In this document: piece by piece, positions 8,521 through 15,452 of the stretch
How the letters are laid out: each line of letters starts with the position of its first letter
Numbering within the stretch: position 1 is the first letter of the stretch
Assembly: GCA_003245875.1 (NCBI GenBank)
Contig: QKBW01000071.1
Location: 1-22,029, forward strand
DNA: 22,029 nucleotides
Origin: Candidatus Kaiserbacteria bacterium
GTDB lineage: Bacteria > Patescibacteriota > Minisyncoccia > Phycocordibacterales > UBA918
Direction: 5' to 3'
Made by a program: the position numbers and the translations under genes
Notes under the pieces: generated by a model
The model's database searches: none
What the model was told of the DNA's origin: nothing
Seen by the model: the letters and a program-made list of their open reading frames with translations, nothing else

Positions 8521-10350
8521 CTACTTCAAGGGTGTGGTGTCGCTGCTTTTGGTCCGAAGCATGCGCTCTATTTTTTTTGGATCAAGTTCATCTGTGCTCT
8601 TTTCTTTTTTTGATGACGTTTTCTCTGGTACACTCACCACACTGGACGGAGTCTTACCACCAGCACCTTCTCTTGTTGGTGTTTGGGCGGACAACGCAGC
8701 AGCCAGGGCACTACGTAATGGTGATATAGCAGGATCAGAAGACCCTGGTTCTACTTTTTTTTCAGTCTTTTTTGGGGCGACCGGTGGTACAGTAGCAGAC
8801 ATCTCTTCATCATTTGTCTTTTCTTCTTTTGCTATTTGTGAGAGTACTGTTCGTAATTCTTTAAGTTTGTCTTCTGATGACACGGCCGGTGCATCACTAT
8901 TCCCGGTATTCTTTTTATTATTTGGTTTATTGATTGAACGGTTAACATTCCGGTCATCTGTCTTGGCAGCATTACCTCCCCTAGCCCGCTCTTTATTACC
9001 GGTACCTTTATTGTCTCGATTTTCAGGCCGATCTTTTTTCGATTTTGCTATGGCATGATCCTCCATATGCCACTCACCGATGCGTTTTTCAACCTCAGCA
9101 CGCGCAGTACTAAACTGTTCGCGTGAGTGTGCGACTGCCACATCACGGTACGAAACCTCCGGACGTTCGATTGGTGGCAAAGTAACTGCCGAGAATGGTT
9201 TAGAACCAATACCATCAATCATAAGAGTGAGGTATATCTGCGCAAAACCAAGGTTTACAATATCCACTGCCATAAACTGCGGCGAGAATATCGTCTCAAG
9301 CACTTCAGCATCAAACGGCCCGACTCGGAAGGAAATGATAGTACCGACGTTTCCAAAAACCGCATTACGAACCTCTTCCTCCATTTGCTCAATGTATTGA
9401 TGTGCGATGGTGAGATTAAGATGGTACTTTCGCGCCTCAGACAAAATATCAGCAAAGGTTGCGTTGGCAAAACTCTGAAACTCGTCAACATAAAAATAGA
9501 AGTTCGGTGCAGCCTGCATTGCCGCCGGAGAGAGGTCGGCTCGACTCATGGCAGCCAGGTAGATACGTGTGGTAAGCATTGAGCCAAGAAGGTTAGCATT
9601 GCTTTCACCAACCATACCCTTGGATAGATTTACAATGAGGATCTTCCGCTCATCCATTATTTTACGCAAGTCAAAACTCGAGTGTGGCTGTCCAACAATA
9701 TTGCGGATCAATGGATTAGCGGTGAACTGACCGATCTTATTTTTGATCGCGTCACCAGCCTCTTGCATGTAGCGCTCATTGTAATTGGCAAATTCATCCA
9801 CCCAAAATGAGCGCACGGCCGGGTCGGTGATATTATCAACCACCTTTTGCCGATACCCTTTATCGGACAACATACGATTGACGCCCAGAAGTGTTGACTC
9901 AGGGTATTCCAAGAGGGCCATCAGGGTATTTTGCAAGATATACTCCATACGAGCACTCCAGGCATCTACCCATATTTTCTTAAAGACAGACATCAGGCCC
10001 GACACCACCAGATGCCGACGCTCCGGCCCCACGTCTTCCATGATGTTAAAAGCAACCGGGTTGTTGGTATCAAACGGTGCAAAATATAAAACGTCCTTAA
10101 CCCGATCTTCCGGCACATACTGCAAAATCGCTTCAGCGCTTTGTCCATGCGGATCAATAAAAGCCAAACCTTCTCCATTTTGCAGGTCTTGTACTGCCAT
10201 GTTCTCCAGAAGGGTTGACTTCCCCATACCCGTTTTACCGATCACGTAAACGTGGCGAGTACGGTCTTTGGCCTTGATGCCAAATTTTACATTTTGCCCA
10301 CGAGCATCGGTACGAGCAAAAAAGGTAATGCGTTCCGGATCGAATTGCAT
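8521..10350 (-). CDS. TraG/VirD4/HerA-like P-loop ATPase (T4SS-type DNA-binding domain)
   Basis: 609 residues. Walker A is GKTGMGKST (38-46) and Walker B is FYFYVDEFQSF (D289, E290). IDPHGQ, NPVAFN, the LSEARKYHLNLTIAHQY segment and FRVGPFDAEVL agree with bacterial conjugation-type coupling or DUF87/HerA ATPases. No N-terminal transmembrane helices are present, unlike classical VirD4, so it is probably soluble or recruited. Residues from about 430 on are a charged, Lys/Asn/Ser-rich tail of low complexity. Such ATPases are common in CPR genomes and are tentatively linked to DNA transport or pilus function; no relaxase or VirB4 is seen here. The start follows a TGCTATACT box. The LTD gene follows directly. 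Confidence 0.85.
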   Translation of the reverse strand: MQFDPERITFFARTDARGQNVKFGIKAKDRTRHVYVIGKTGMGKSTLLENMAVQDLQNGEGLAFIDPHGQSAEAILQYVPEDRVKDVLYFAPFDTNNPVAFNIMEDVGPERRHLVVSGLMSVFKKIWVDAWSARMEYILQNTLMALLEYPESTLLGVNRMLSDKGYRQKVVDNITDPAVRSFWVDEFANYNERYMQEAGDAIKNKIGQFTANPLIRNIVGQPHSSFDLRKIMDERKILIVNLSKGMVGESNANLLGSMLTTRIYLAAMSRADLSPAAMQAAPNFYFYVDEFQSFANATFADILSEARKYHLNLTIAHQYIEQMEEEVRNAVFGNVGTIISFRVGPFDAEVLETIFSPQFMAVDIVNLGFAQIYLTLMIDGIGSKPFSAVTLPPIERPEVSYRDVAVAHSREQFSTARAEVEKRIGEWHMEDHAIAKSKKDRPENRDNKGTGNKERARGGNAAKTDDRNVNRSINKPNNKKNTGNSDAPAVSSEDKLKELRTVLSQIAKEEKTNDEEMSATVPPVAPKKTEKKVEPGSSDPAISPLRSALAAALSAQTPTREGAGGKTPSSVVSVPEKTSSKKEKSTDELDPKKIERMLRTKSSDTTPLK

Positions 10351-10360
10351 GTTACGTATA

Positions 10361-10369
10361 AGTATAGCA
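10361..10369 (-). promoter_or_regulatory. Extended -10 TGCTATACT for the T4SS-type ATPase gene
   Basis: The minus strand reads TG-C-TATACT, then 10 nt, then the ATG ending at 10350, predicting a leader of about 3-4 nt. It overlaps the stop-codon end of the S11 peptidase gene at 10370, so the ATPase and LTD genes can be transcribed apart from it. Confidence 0.6.
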
Positions 10370-11821
10370 CTATTGCACCGCTATATGATCTGCAATGTAT
10401 TGATGAATAAGCGATACATCAACACTGCGCTCCTGTGAACCGAGTAGTGCAATAACCACTGTACGCGCGGTGCCAGCCAAAGACATCGCATGGATCGTTA
10501 CCGAGGTCTGCCCAGCGGCGTCTGTCTCACCAACTTTACCACCGACCATGTCAGATAAACCGGCCACACCGTTAAAGTTACGTAGATCTCCAAAATCATC
10601 GCCACGAGCTGTCTGCGTTTCGTCCGGATGCATGGTCATCTTCCATATGAATGGGTAGTTGTTGTAAATATACTGAGCCAACGTCACGAGGTCACGCAAA
10701 CTGGCGACGTTACCATCGTCAAGACCAGACGGGTCAGCGAAGGTGGAATTGGTCATTCCTATCGTTCTGGCGAGTGTATTCATCCGCGCAATAAACTGGT
10801 CACGACCCATTTCGGAAGCCAATACCTCGGCCGCCTCATTGGAAGATTCAGAGAGTAATAATTGTAGTAAGTTGTAATTAGTAGTACGTGGTACTCCTTC
10901 TAATCGTGGAATGAGCGTGGTCACATACTGTTCTTGGTCAACTAACACCTCCGCATCGATATCGTAACTTTCTGCCACCACTACTGCGGTCATGAGTTTG
11001 GTGAGCGAAGCAATAGGATACGATGTATCAACACCACCCCGTCCAACGAGTATCTGTCCATCAGTTAGATCAGCAGCAGCATAGACACCGGAAGAAATAG
11101 TAGGTCCCTGAAAAGAATAGGTCACTGTTGGGTCAGTAGACACACCAGACGCACGGACCACGACTGATATACCCGGTGTCACCAACCGGTAGAGTGCGGC
11201 AGCATCGCTCGAAGATAACGTGATACCAACCGCAACGTCAGCTGCCATGCTTCCATCAGTATATTCCGGTGTGCCGTGAATAATGTAGTTCTTTGAAAAC
11301 ATAACAACGTTGTTTTCATACACTTCTTGTAAGGCCGAGTACTGTCTATCGGTCTTATCTTTTACTGTGTATACTCCCGATGGCACAGACCGCCATGAAT
11401 CATGGTCCGGTATCAGAAGGATTGGTGCAACAAGTACCGCACTACCATCTTTAAAAAGTGTTACCTGTGCTCCCACCTCATCAACTGCAATAAAAGAACG
11501 TTTATCAGCCACCAGTGCGGCCACCACAGCGGAGAATTCCTGAGCTTGATTCAATGATGGTGTAGGTGTTTCCGTGGAATGTGTCGCCGTATAAGCCGTG
11601 GCATTTTGCACAACGACGTACGCAGCACCAGAGAGTTGTGCACCAATACGAGCATCGTAGGTGCTATAGCCAACCCCCAGCAACAAAAAAAGTGACACAG
11701 CGGCACCAGACCACACGCGCTGTTTTAGGCGACGGCGTTTTTGTCGTACCAATAAAGCCGCCCGTTCTGGAATAAAGGCACCCGGTGATACGGTCACATC
11801 AGACTTTTGTTTTAAACGCAT
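10370..11821 (-). CDS. S11 D-alanyl-D-alanine carboxypeptidase with N-terminal degenerate L,D-transpeptidase-like domain
   Basis: 483 residues. A basic N-terminus and one transmembrane helix (about 38-55) place the rest outside the membrane. The C-terminal half is a penicillin-binding peptidase: SLTK (S272-K275, nucleophile motif), SSN (S326-N328) and KVG (K429-G431) in place of KTG. It should trim the terminal D-Ala of peptidoglycan stem peptides. Residues about 105-220 look like a YkuD fold: VDEVGAQVTLFKDG, SGVYTVKD, an IHG at H182 and a final TPGISVVV strand. The catalytic SHGC(I/V)R motif appears as VAVGITL without cysteine, so that domain is probably inactive. It lies 55 bases after the DUF4015 gene, with its own -10 box. 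Confidence 0.85.
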   Translation of the reverse strand: MRLKQKSDVTVSPGAFIPERAALLVRQKRRRLKQRVWSGAAVSLFLLLGVGYSTYDARIGAQLSGAAYVVVQNATAYTATHSTETPTPSLNQAQEFSAVVAALVADKRSFIAVDEVGAQVTLFKDGSAVLVAPILLIPDHDSWRSVPSGVYTVKDKTDRQYSALQEVYENNVVMFSKNYIIHGTPEYTDGSMAADVAVGITLSSSDAAALYRLVTPGISVVVRASGVSTDPTVTYSFQGPTISSGVYAAADLTDGQILVGRGGVDTSYPIASLTKLMTAVVVAESYDIDAEVLVDQEQYVTTLIPRLEGVPRTTNYNLLQLLLSESSNEAAEVLASEMGRDQFIARMNTLARTIGMTNSTFADPSGLDDGNVASLRDLVTLAQYIYNNYPFIWKMTMHPDETQTARGDDFGDLRNFNGVAGLSDMVGGKVGETDAAGQTSVTIHAMSLAGTARTVVIALLGSQERSVDVSLIHQYIADHIAVQ

Positions 11822-11830
11822 GTATGCCTT

Positions 11831-11839
11831 ATTGTACCA
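11831..11839 (-). promoter_or_regulatory. Extended -10 TGGTACAAT for the S11 peptidase gene
   Basis: The minus strand reads TG-G-TACAAT, then 9 nt to the ATG ending at 11821, the same spacing as upstream of the GT4 gene at 1741. The predicted leader is 2-3 nt. Confidence 0.6.
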
Positions 11840-11876
11840 ATCAAAATATATACCAATACTGCCTGCTGTGTATGGA

Positions 11877-13178
11877 CTATTCGGCTGGTTGCAATGCTGC
11901 CGTTGTGTAAATGTTACTTGGCGCCCAGATCATCCAGCTTGATACCCCCGCATCATAGCTTGCCTGTATCTCGTTACGAACATCAGTGGCATCATAGTCA
12001 CCACCATAATCAAAGTCTTGAATCCATGTACGCAATTTGTCTGCACTGTATATCGGTTTTTGATACACCGCCGGGGTCGTAGTGCCAAGTCTGGTTTCGG
12101 TAAGACCGTCCATCGGTGTAGTCGAGGCTTGTACACGAGTCACCCCAGAAGACATCGCATATTTCACCACCTGATAGGGATGATCATTCGGGTCACCAAG
12201 GTCATGAAAACCATCGGGATAGTGCGACGGATACACCATCGGTGCTACAAAATCAAAATATGGTATGGTGCGTTCCAAAACCTGCCCGATCGAGAGATCG
12301 TCGTAGTTAGTGGTGGTCATACCAAAGAGATCAGCTGATGTCCACGGGGTCGATGTCGCACGGCCGGTATTTTGGTGCTGGTACACTTGATACCGTGCCG
12401 GATCTGCAATTGCCTTGGTAAGATACGCAAAGAAAGCTTCAAGATTGGCTGGCTTATTTTTGCCATATTGCGTACTTTCAGCATGGGTAAATGCAATATC
12501 GTCCATCGGGCCATCGGAAGGATAGCGCACGTAATCAAAGTTGATTTCATCAAAACCGGCATTGTATGAATCGACAACTAAATTAACAAGATGATCCCAG
12601 TATTCATGTGCGCCCACATCTATGAAAGAAAGTCCCTTGTAATCTTTCCACACAGTTGTTCGATCAGCGCGCTTTACCGCCCACTCAGGGTGGCTTGCAG
12701 TTAGGAGCGGGTCTTGGAAGACAGTCACACGGCCGATCACATAAATACCAAGACTATGCAAATACGAAACAAAATCTCGCATATCTGCCGCGCCGCATTC
12801 AGCGGCGGTCCAGGCATACTGCCAATCGGTGTCATTCGGAGGAAACGAGATGGTGCCGGAGTAATCTTTAATATCAATCACCAAACTATTCACCTCCGTT
12901 GAAGTAGCGATGGCGACTAATTTAGTGCGGAAACTTGGCGTCCCTGACACACATGCAGACATATAAAGCGCCTTTACTTGCTTTGGCAACGGTACGTGGG
13001 TAACGATCGGTCTGATATCAGTGGTAGCGGCGTGTGTTCCATCACTTGTTGCAACTGTCTGTTCTTGTTCTTCTGCAAAAGACGGTGCGGTGTACTTTAC
13101 CGGCAACCAGACGGGCACATAAATACTCGCGGCAGACAAACCGAGCAGTGTGAATACTAATGTAAGTAATCTGAACAT
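11877..13178 (-). CDS. DUF4015 putative glycoside hydrolase, membrane-anchored or secreted
   Basis: 433 residues. A hydrophobic N-terminus (about 2-25) acts as signal or anchor. The body resembles the DUF4015/GHL putative glycosyl hydrolase domain, a TIM-barrel family: VKALYMSACVSGTP opening, SLVIDIKDYSGTI, YVIGRVTVFQDP, GFDEINFDYVRYPSDG and FDFVAPMVYPSHYPDGF. The acidic residues in IDIKD and EINFDYVRYP sit where barrel-fold glycosidases place catalytic groups. The substrate is unknown; the block of peptidoglycan genes suggests a cell-wall or surface-glycan role. It ends 55 bases before the S11 peptidase gene. The start at 13178 follows a TAGAAT box 7 nt upstream. AGAGAG also lies there but touches the start, too close for a Shine-Dalgarno. 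Confidence 0.82.
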   Translation of the reverse strand: MFRLLTLVFTLLGLSAASIYVPVWLPVKYTAPSFAEEQEQTVATSDGTHAATTDIRPIVTHVPLPKQVKALYMSACVSGTPSFRTKLVAIATSTEVNSLVIDIKDYSGTISFPPNDTDWQYAWTAAECGAADMRDFVSYLHSLGIYVIGRVTVFQDPLLTASHPEWAVKRADRTTVWKDYKGLSFIDVGAHEYWDHLVNLVVDSYNAGFDEINFDYVRYPSDGPMDDIAFTHAESTQYGKNKPANLEAFFAYLTKAIADPARYQVYQHQNTGRATSTPWTSADLFGMTTTNYDDLSIGQVLERTIPYFDFVAPMVYPSHYPDGFHDLGDPNDHPYQVVKYAMSSGVTRVQASTTPMDGLTETRLGTTTPAVYQKPIYSADKLRTWIQDFDYGGDYDATDVRNEIQASYDAGVSSWMIWAPSNIYTTAALQPAE

Positions 13179-13183
13179 TCTCT

Positions 13184-13426
13184 CTATTCTACACGTTCTG
13201 CCGGCTCAGCGCCGACACTCTCCACAAACGAATCAGTAGCTCGTTCCCCATTATCACGCTCAATACTGCGTAGAAAGGCGGTATGTCGTAGACTATATCC
13301 GATCAAAATAAGTAGGAAGCCGATACCGATGATACCCCAGGTCTTCCAGACTGTAGGCACACCTAATGCCGGAATGAAAAGTAAAAAGACGCCCAGTACA
13401 ATAACAAATGATTCTCGTGTGATCAT
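13184..13426 (-). CDS. Small membrane protein with two transmembrane helices
   Basis: 80 residues, no family recognised. Two hydrophobic segments (about 7-25 and 29-47: VIVLGVFLLFIPALGV and GIIGIGFLLILIGYSL) are separated by a short turn with Pro and Trp. A charged C-terminal tail, acidic toward its end (about 48-80), follows and is probably cytoplasmic given RHTAFLR after the second helix. It sits between rsmI (10 bases after its stop) and the DUF4015 gene (5 bases before). A TAAAAT box 6 nt upstream of the ATG at 13426, overlapping the end of rsmI, suggests a separate leaderless start. The envelope context suggests a wall-related accessory role, but function is unknown. Confidence 0.7.
   Translation of the reverse strand: MITRESFVIVLGVFLLFIPALGVPTVWKTWGIIGIGFLLILIGYSLRHTAFLRSIERDNGERATDSFVESVGAEPAERVE
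13186..13191 (-). promoter_or_regulatory. -10 element TAGAAT for the DUF4015 gene
   Basis: The minus strand reads TAGAAT, then AGAGAGA (7 nt), then the ATG ending at 13178. The predicted leader is about one base. The box lies inside the end of the preceding small membrane protein gene. Confidence 0.5.
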
Positions 13427-13432
13427 GTTATT

Positions 13433-13438
13433 ATTTTA
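13433..13438 (-). promoter_or_regulatory. -10 element TAAAAT for the 80-residue membrane protein
   Basis: TAAAAT, then AATAAC (6 nt), then the ATG ending at 13426; the expected transcription start falls on the A of ATG. It overlaps the stop of rsmI. Confidence 0.45.
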
Positions 13439-14119
13439 ACCTCTCGATACAATAACGACAAACTCTCCCTTTTGTTTAACCTGTTCCTCCTGCAACAAAG
13501 TGAGCAATTCGCCGGGCGTGCCAATGAGCACCTCTTCGTGTAGCTTCGTTAACTCACGAGCGAGTTGGCAATTAATCGGATGATTAATTGCCAACTCCTC
13601 CAGCGCCTCCAGTGTTTTGATAATGCGATGGGTGGATTCAAAAAACAAAACCGGGTGATCGTAGGCCGTCAAACCTTCGAAGAAGGTTTGACGGCCTTTC
13701 TTTTGTGGTGCAAAACCAAGAAAAGTGAATTGATTCCCTACCAAACCAGCAATTGAAAAGGCAGCCGTGACCGCTGAAGGGCCGGGAATGGTTTCTACCC
13801 GAACACCCACTTGTCGCGCAGCCGTCACCAACAACACCCCCGGATCACTTACCCCCGGTGTGCCCGCGTCAGATACCAGTGCCAGATGCTTCCCATTTGC
13901 TAGGTCACTCATGATAGCGTCATGAGCCCGCTCGGTGGCGTGTGCATCATAGCGTTTCAGTTTTGTCTTAATATCATAGTGAGCTAACAACTTTCCTGTC
14001 ACGCGCGTATCTTCACAGAGCACATAGTCAGCTTCTTTGAGCACACGCAAAGCCCGCAAGGTAATGTCCTCCAAGTTGCCGATCGGGGTGGCCACGATAC
14101 TCAAAATTCCAGGGTTCAT
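13436..14119 (-). CDS. rsmI: 16S rRNA (cytidine-1402-2'-O)-methyltransferase RsmI
   Basis: 227 residues, a tetrapyrrole-methylase-fold protein. Family marks are LSIVATPIGNLEDITLRAL (6-24), CEDTR, LVSDAGTPGVSDPG, IPGPSAVTAAFSIAG and FFESTHRI, then LARELTKLHEE. It is shorter than E. coli RsmI (about 286), lacking most of the C-terminal domain, as is common in CPR. It methylates the 2'-O of C1402 in helix 44 of 16S rRNA in the decoding centre; the partial 16S gene in this window keeps the surrounding GCCCGUC. It follows murC by 40 bases. Two perfect hairpins lie in its coding sequence (13562-13597 and 13664-13696), yet the protein reads through at about the family's normal spacing. Confidence 0.92.
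   Translation of the reverse strand: MNPGILSIVATPIGNLEDITLRALRVLKEADYVLCEDTRVTGKLLAHYDIKTKLKRYDAHATERAHDAIMSDLANGKHLALVSDAGTPGVSDPGVLLVTAARQVGVRVETIPGPSAVTAAFSIAGLVGNQFTFLGFAPQKKGRQTFFEGLTAYDHPVLFFESTHRIIKTLEALEELAINHPINCQLARELTKLHEEVLIGTPGELLTLLQEEQVKQKGEFVVIVSRG
13562..13597. repeat. Perfect 16-bp hairpin inside rsmI
   Basis: GAGTTGGCAATTAATC (13562-13577) and its exact reverse complement (13582-13597) flank a GGAT loop. It encodes the segment just before LARELTK. No T-run follows on either strand, so it is not a standard terminator. Confidence 0.9.
13664..13696. repeat. Perfect 15-bp hairpin with GAA loop inside rsmI
   Basis: GGCCGTCAAACCTTC (13664-13678), loop GAA, then the exact reverse complement (13682-13696). 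On the plus strand TTTCTTTT follows, so antisense to rsmI it has the form of an intrinsic terminator. The loop GAA is the same as in the terminator at 21168-21198 and the murC hairpin at 14399-14421. Confidence 0.9.
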
Positions 14120-14159
14120 AATGCTACCAAACTACCACTCAAAAGATAAAACTGATTGG

Positions 14160-15452
14160 TTATTCTGTCAATAGTTGTGCTACCTTCGTGACACTGCCGG
14201 CACCGACGCAGAGCACGATGTCATTTGGACCAATTTCATCTTTTACCTCCTCTGCAGCCGCGACAATAGTTTCAAAATGAATCGCGTCAGCCCCCTTCTC
14301 CACCAGATCATTAACCATCATTTCAGCGGTGATGGTTGGGTCATTCTCTTCTCGTGCACCATAGATCGGTAACATAATGACCTTATCGGCAGCCGCAAGC
14401 GCGGCGACGAAGTCGCCGCGCAGCGTCTTCGCCCGTGAATACGTATGTGCCTGAAAGACCACGATCAAACGCTTATCGGGGTACAACTCCCGTACTCCTG
14501 CAATGGCAGCGGCAATCTCAGTTGGATGGTGCGCATAATCGTCGTACACCGGTGCGCCATGCACCTCACCTTTATATTCAAATCGTCGCCACGTGCCGGC
14601 AAAGTTCTCCAGTGCATGAGTGATCATCTCTTCATGAATGTTCAAAAACTGTGCCGCGACTGCTGCTGCCGCAGCATTTTGTCGATTATGCATGCCCGGC
14701 TGACGTAACTTTAGTGAAAGGCTAATGGCCGGTCGATAATCAATAACCTTCGCTGTCACCCCTTCTACAGCAGGCACCACCTTCTCATCGTGCACTTGGC
14801 AGATGATTGCGCCGTCGGCGGGTACCTTCATCGCTAACTCATTAAAGGCGCTCTGGACATCGGCGAGGTCATGATAATAATCGACATGCTCATAGTCGAT
14901 GTTCGTGATGATGAGTACATCTGGCTCCAAGTGTAAAAAGTCGCGTTTATACTCACATGCCTCAACCAGCATGTACTTGCTCTTCCCGGCTCGGTAGTTA
15001 CTTCCCGTCTTGCTACGTAGTGACCCGACCACAACCGATGGATCAAAACCGGCTTCTTCAAGTATGTCGGTCAACATCGCGGTTGTGGTTGTTTTGCCAT
15101 GCGCTCCGGCAACGGCGATCAAGTAGTACTGATTGGCTATTCGTCCCAAGGCTTCGAAATAATTGACTGTATCAATATCCAAAGCATGTGCCGCCACTAA
15201 TTCCGGATGGTCGTGCGACATCGCTTCGGTATAGACCACCAAGTCCGGCAATGGCCTTTGGCCATTGCCGGTAATATTCTCCGCCACCTGCTGATACACC
15301 ACCGCAGCACCTTCGTCTACTAGTTTCTTGGTGATCTCACTCTCGGCGATATCAGACCCGCTCACCACCCACCCCTCGTGCAAATAGTGCCGTGCCAAAG
15401 CCGACATCCCGATACCGCCTATGCCGATGAAGTGAATACGCTTATTGTTCAT
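14160..15452 (-). CDS. murC: UDP-N-acetylmuramate-L-alanine ligase MurC
   Basis: 430 residues from the ATG at 15452; the longer frame would need a TTG at 15461. It begins with the Rossmann-like IHFIGIGGIGMSALA, then the ATP P-loop AVAGAHGKTTTT in the central Mur-ligase domain, NIDYEHVDYY, and the C-terminal YDDYAHHPTEI motif specific to MurC. It adds L-Ala to UDP-MurNAc in the cytoplasm, the first step of the stem peptide. It overlaps the end of murD by 11 bases, so the two are coupled. About eight residues around GNGQRPLP appear inserted relative to the usual family spacing, exactly where a perfect 12-bp hairpin lies (15245-15271). No Shine-Dalgarno is present. Confidence 0.95.
   Translation of the reverse strand: MNNKRIHFIGIGGIGMSALARHYLHEGWVVSGSDIAESEITKKLVDEGAAVVYQQVAENITGNGQRPLPDLVVYTEAMSHDHPELVAAHALDIDTVNYFEALGRIANQYYLIAVAGAHGKTTTTAMLTDILEEAGFDPSVVVGSLRSKTGSNYRAGKSKYMLVEACEYKRDFLHLEPDVLIITNIDYEHVDYYHDLADVQSAFNELAMKVPADGAIICQVHDEKVVPAVEGVTAKVIDYRPAISLSLKLRQPGMHNRQNAAAAAVAAQFLNIHEEMITHALENFAGTWRRFEYKGEVHGAPVYDDYAHHPTEIAAAIAGVRELYPDKRLIVVFQAHTYSRAKTLRGDFVAALAAADKVIMLPIYGAREENDPTITAEMMVNDLVEKGADAIHFETIVAAAEEVKDEIGPNDIVLCVGAGSVTKVAQLLTE
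14399..14421. repeat. Perfect 10-bp GC-rich hairpin with GAA loop inside murC
   Basis: GCGCGGCGAC (14399-14408), loop GAA, GTCGCCGCGC (14412-14421). It encodes part of LRGDFVAALAAADK, with normal family length, so it is not an insertion. Confidence 0.8.
15245..15271. repeat. Perfect 12-bp hairpin with TTT loop inside murC
   Basis: CCGGCAATGGCC (15245-15256), loop TTT, GGCCATTGCCGG (15260-15271). It encodes TGNGQRPLP in a surface loop of the first domain, apparently longer than in other MurC proteins as I recall them. Confidence 0.85.

Noticed and set aside
8534..9058. Plus-strand ORF of 174 residues opposite the ATPase tail
   Set aside because: It is a shadow of the low-complexity C-terminus of the minus-strand ATPase, which has clear motifs in its own frame.
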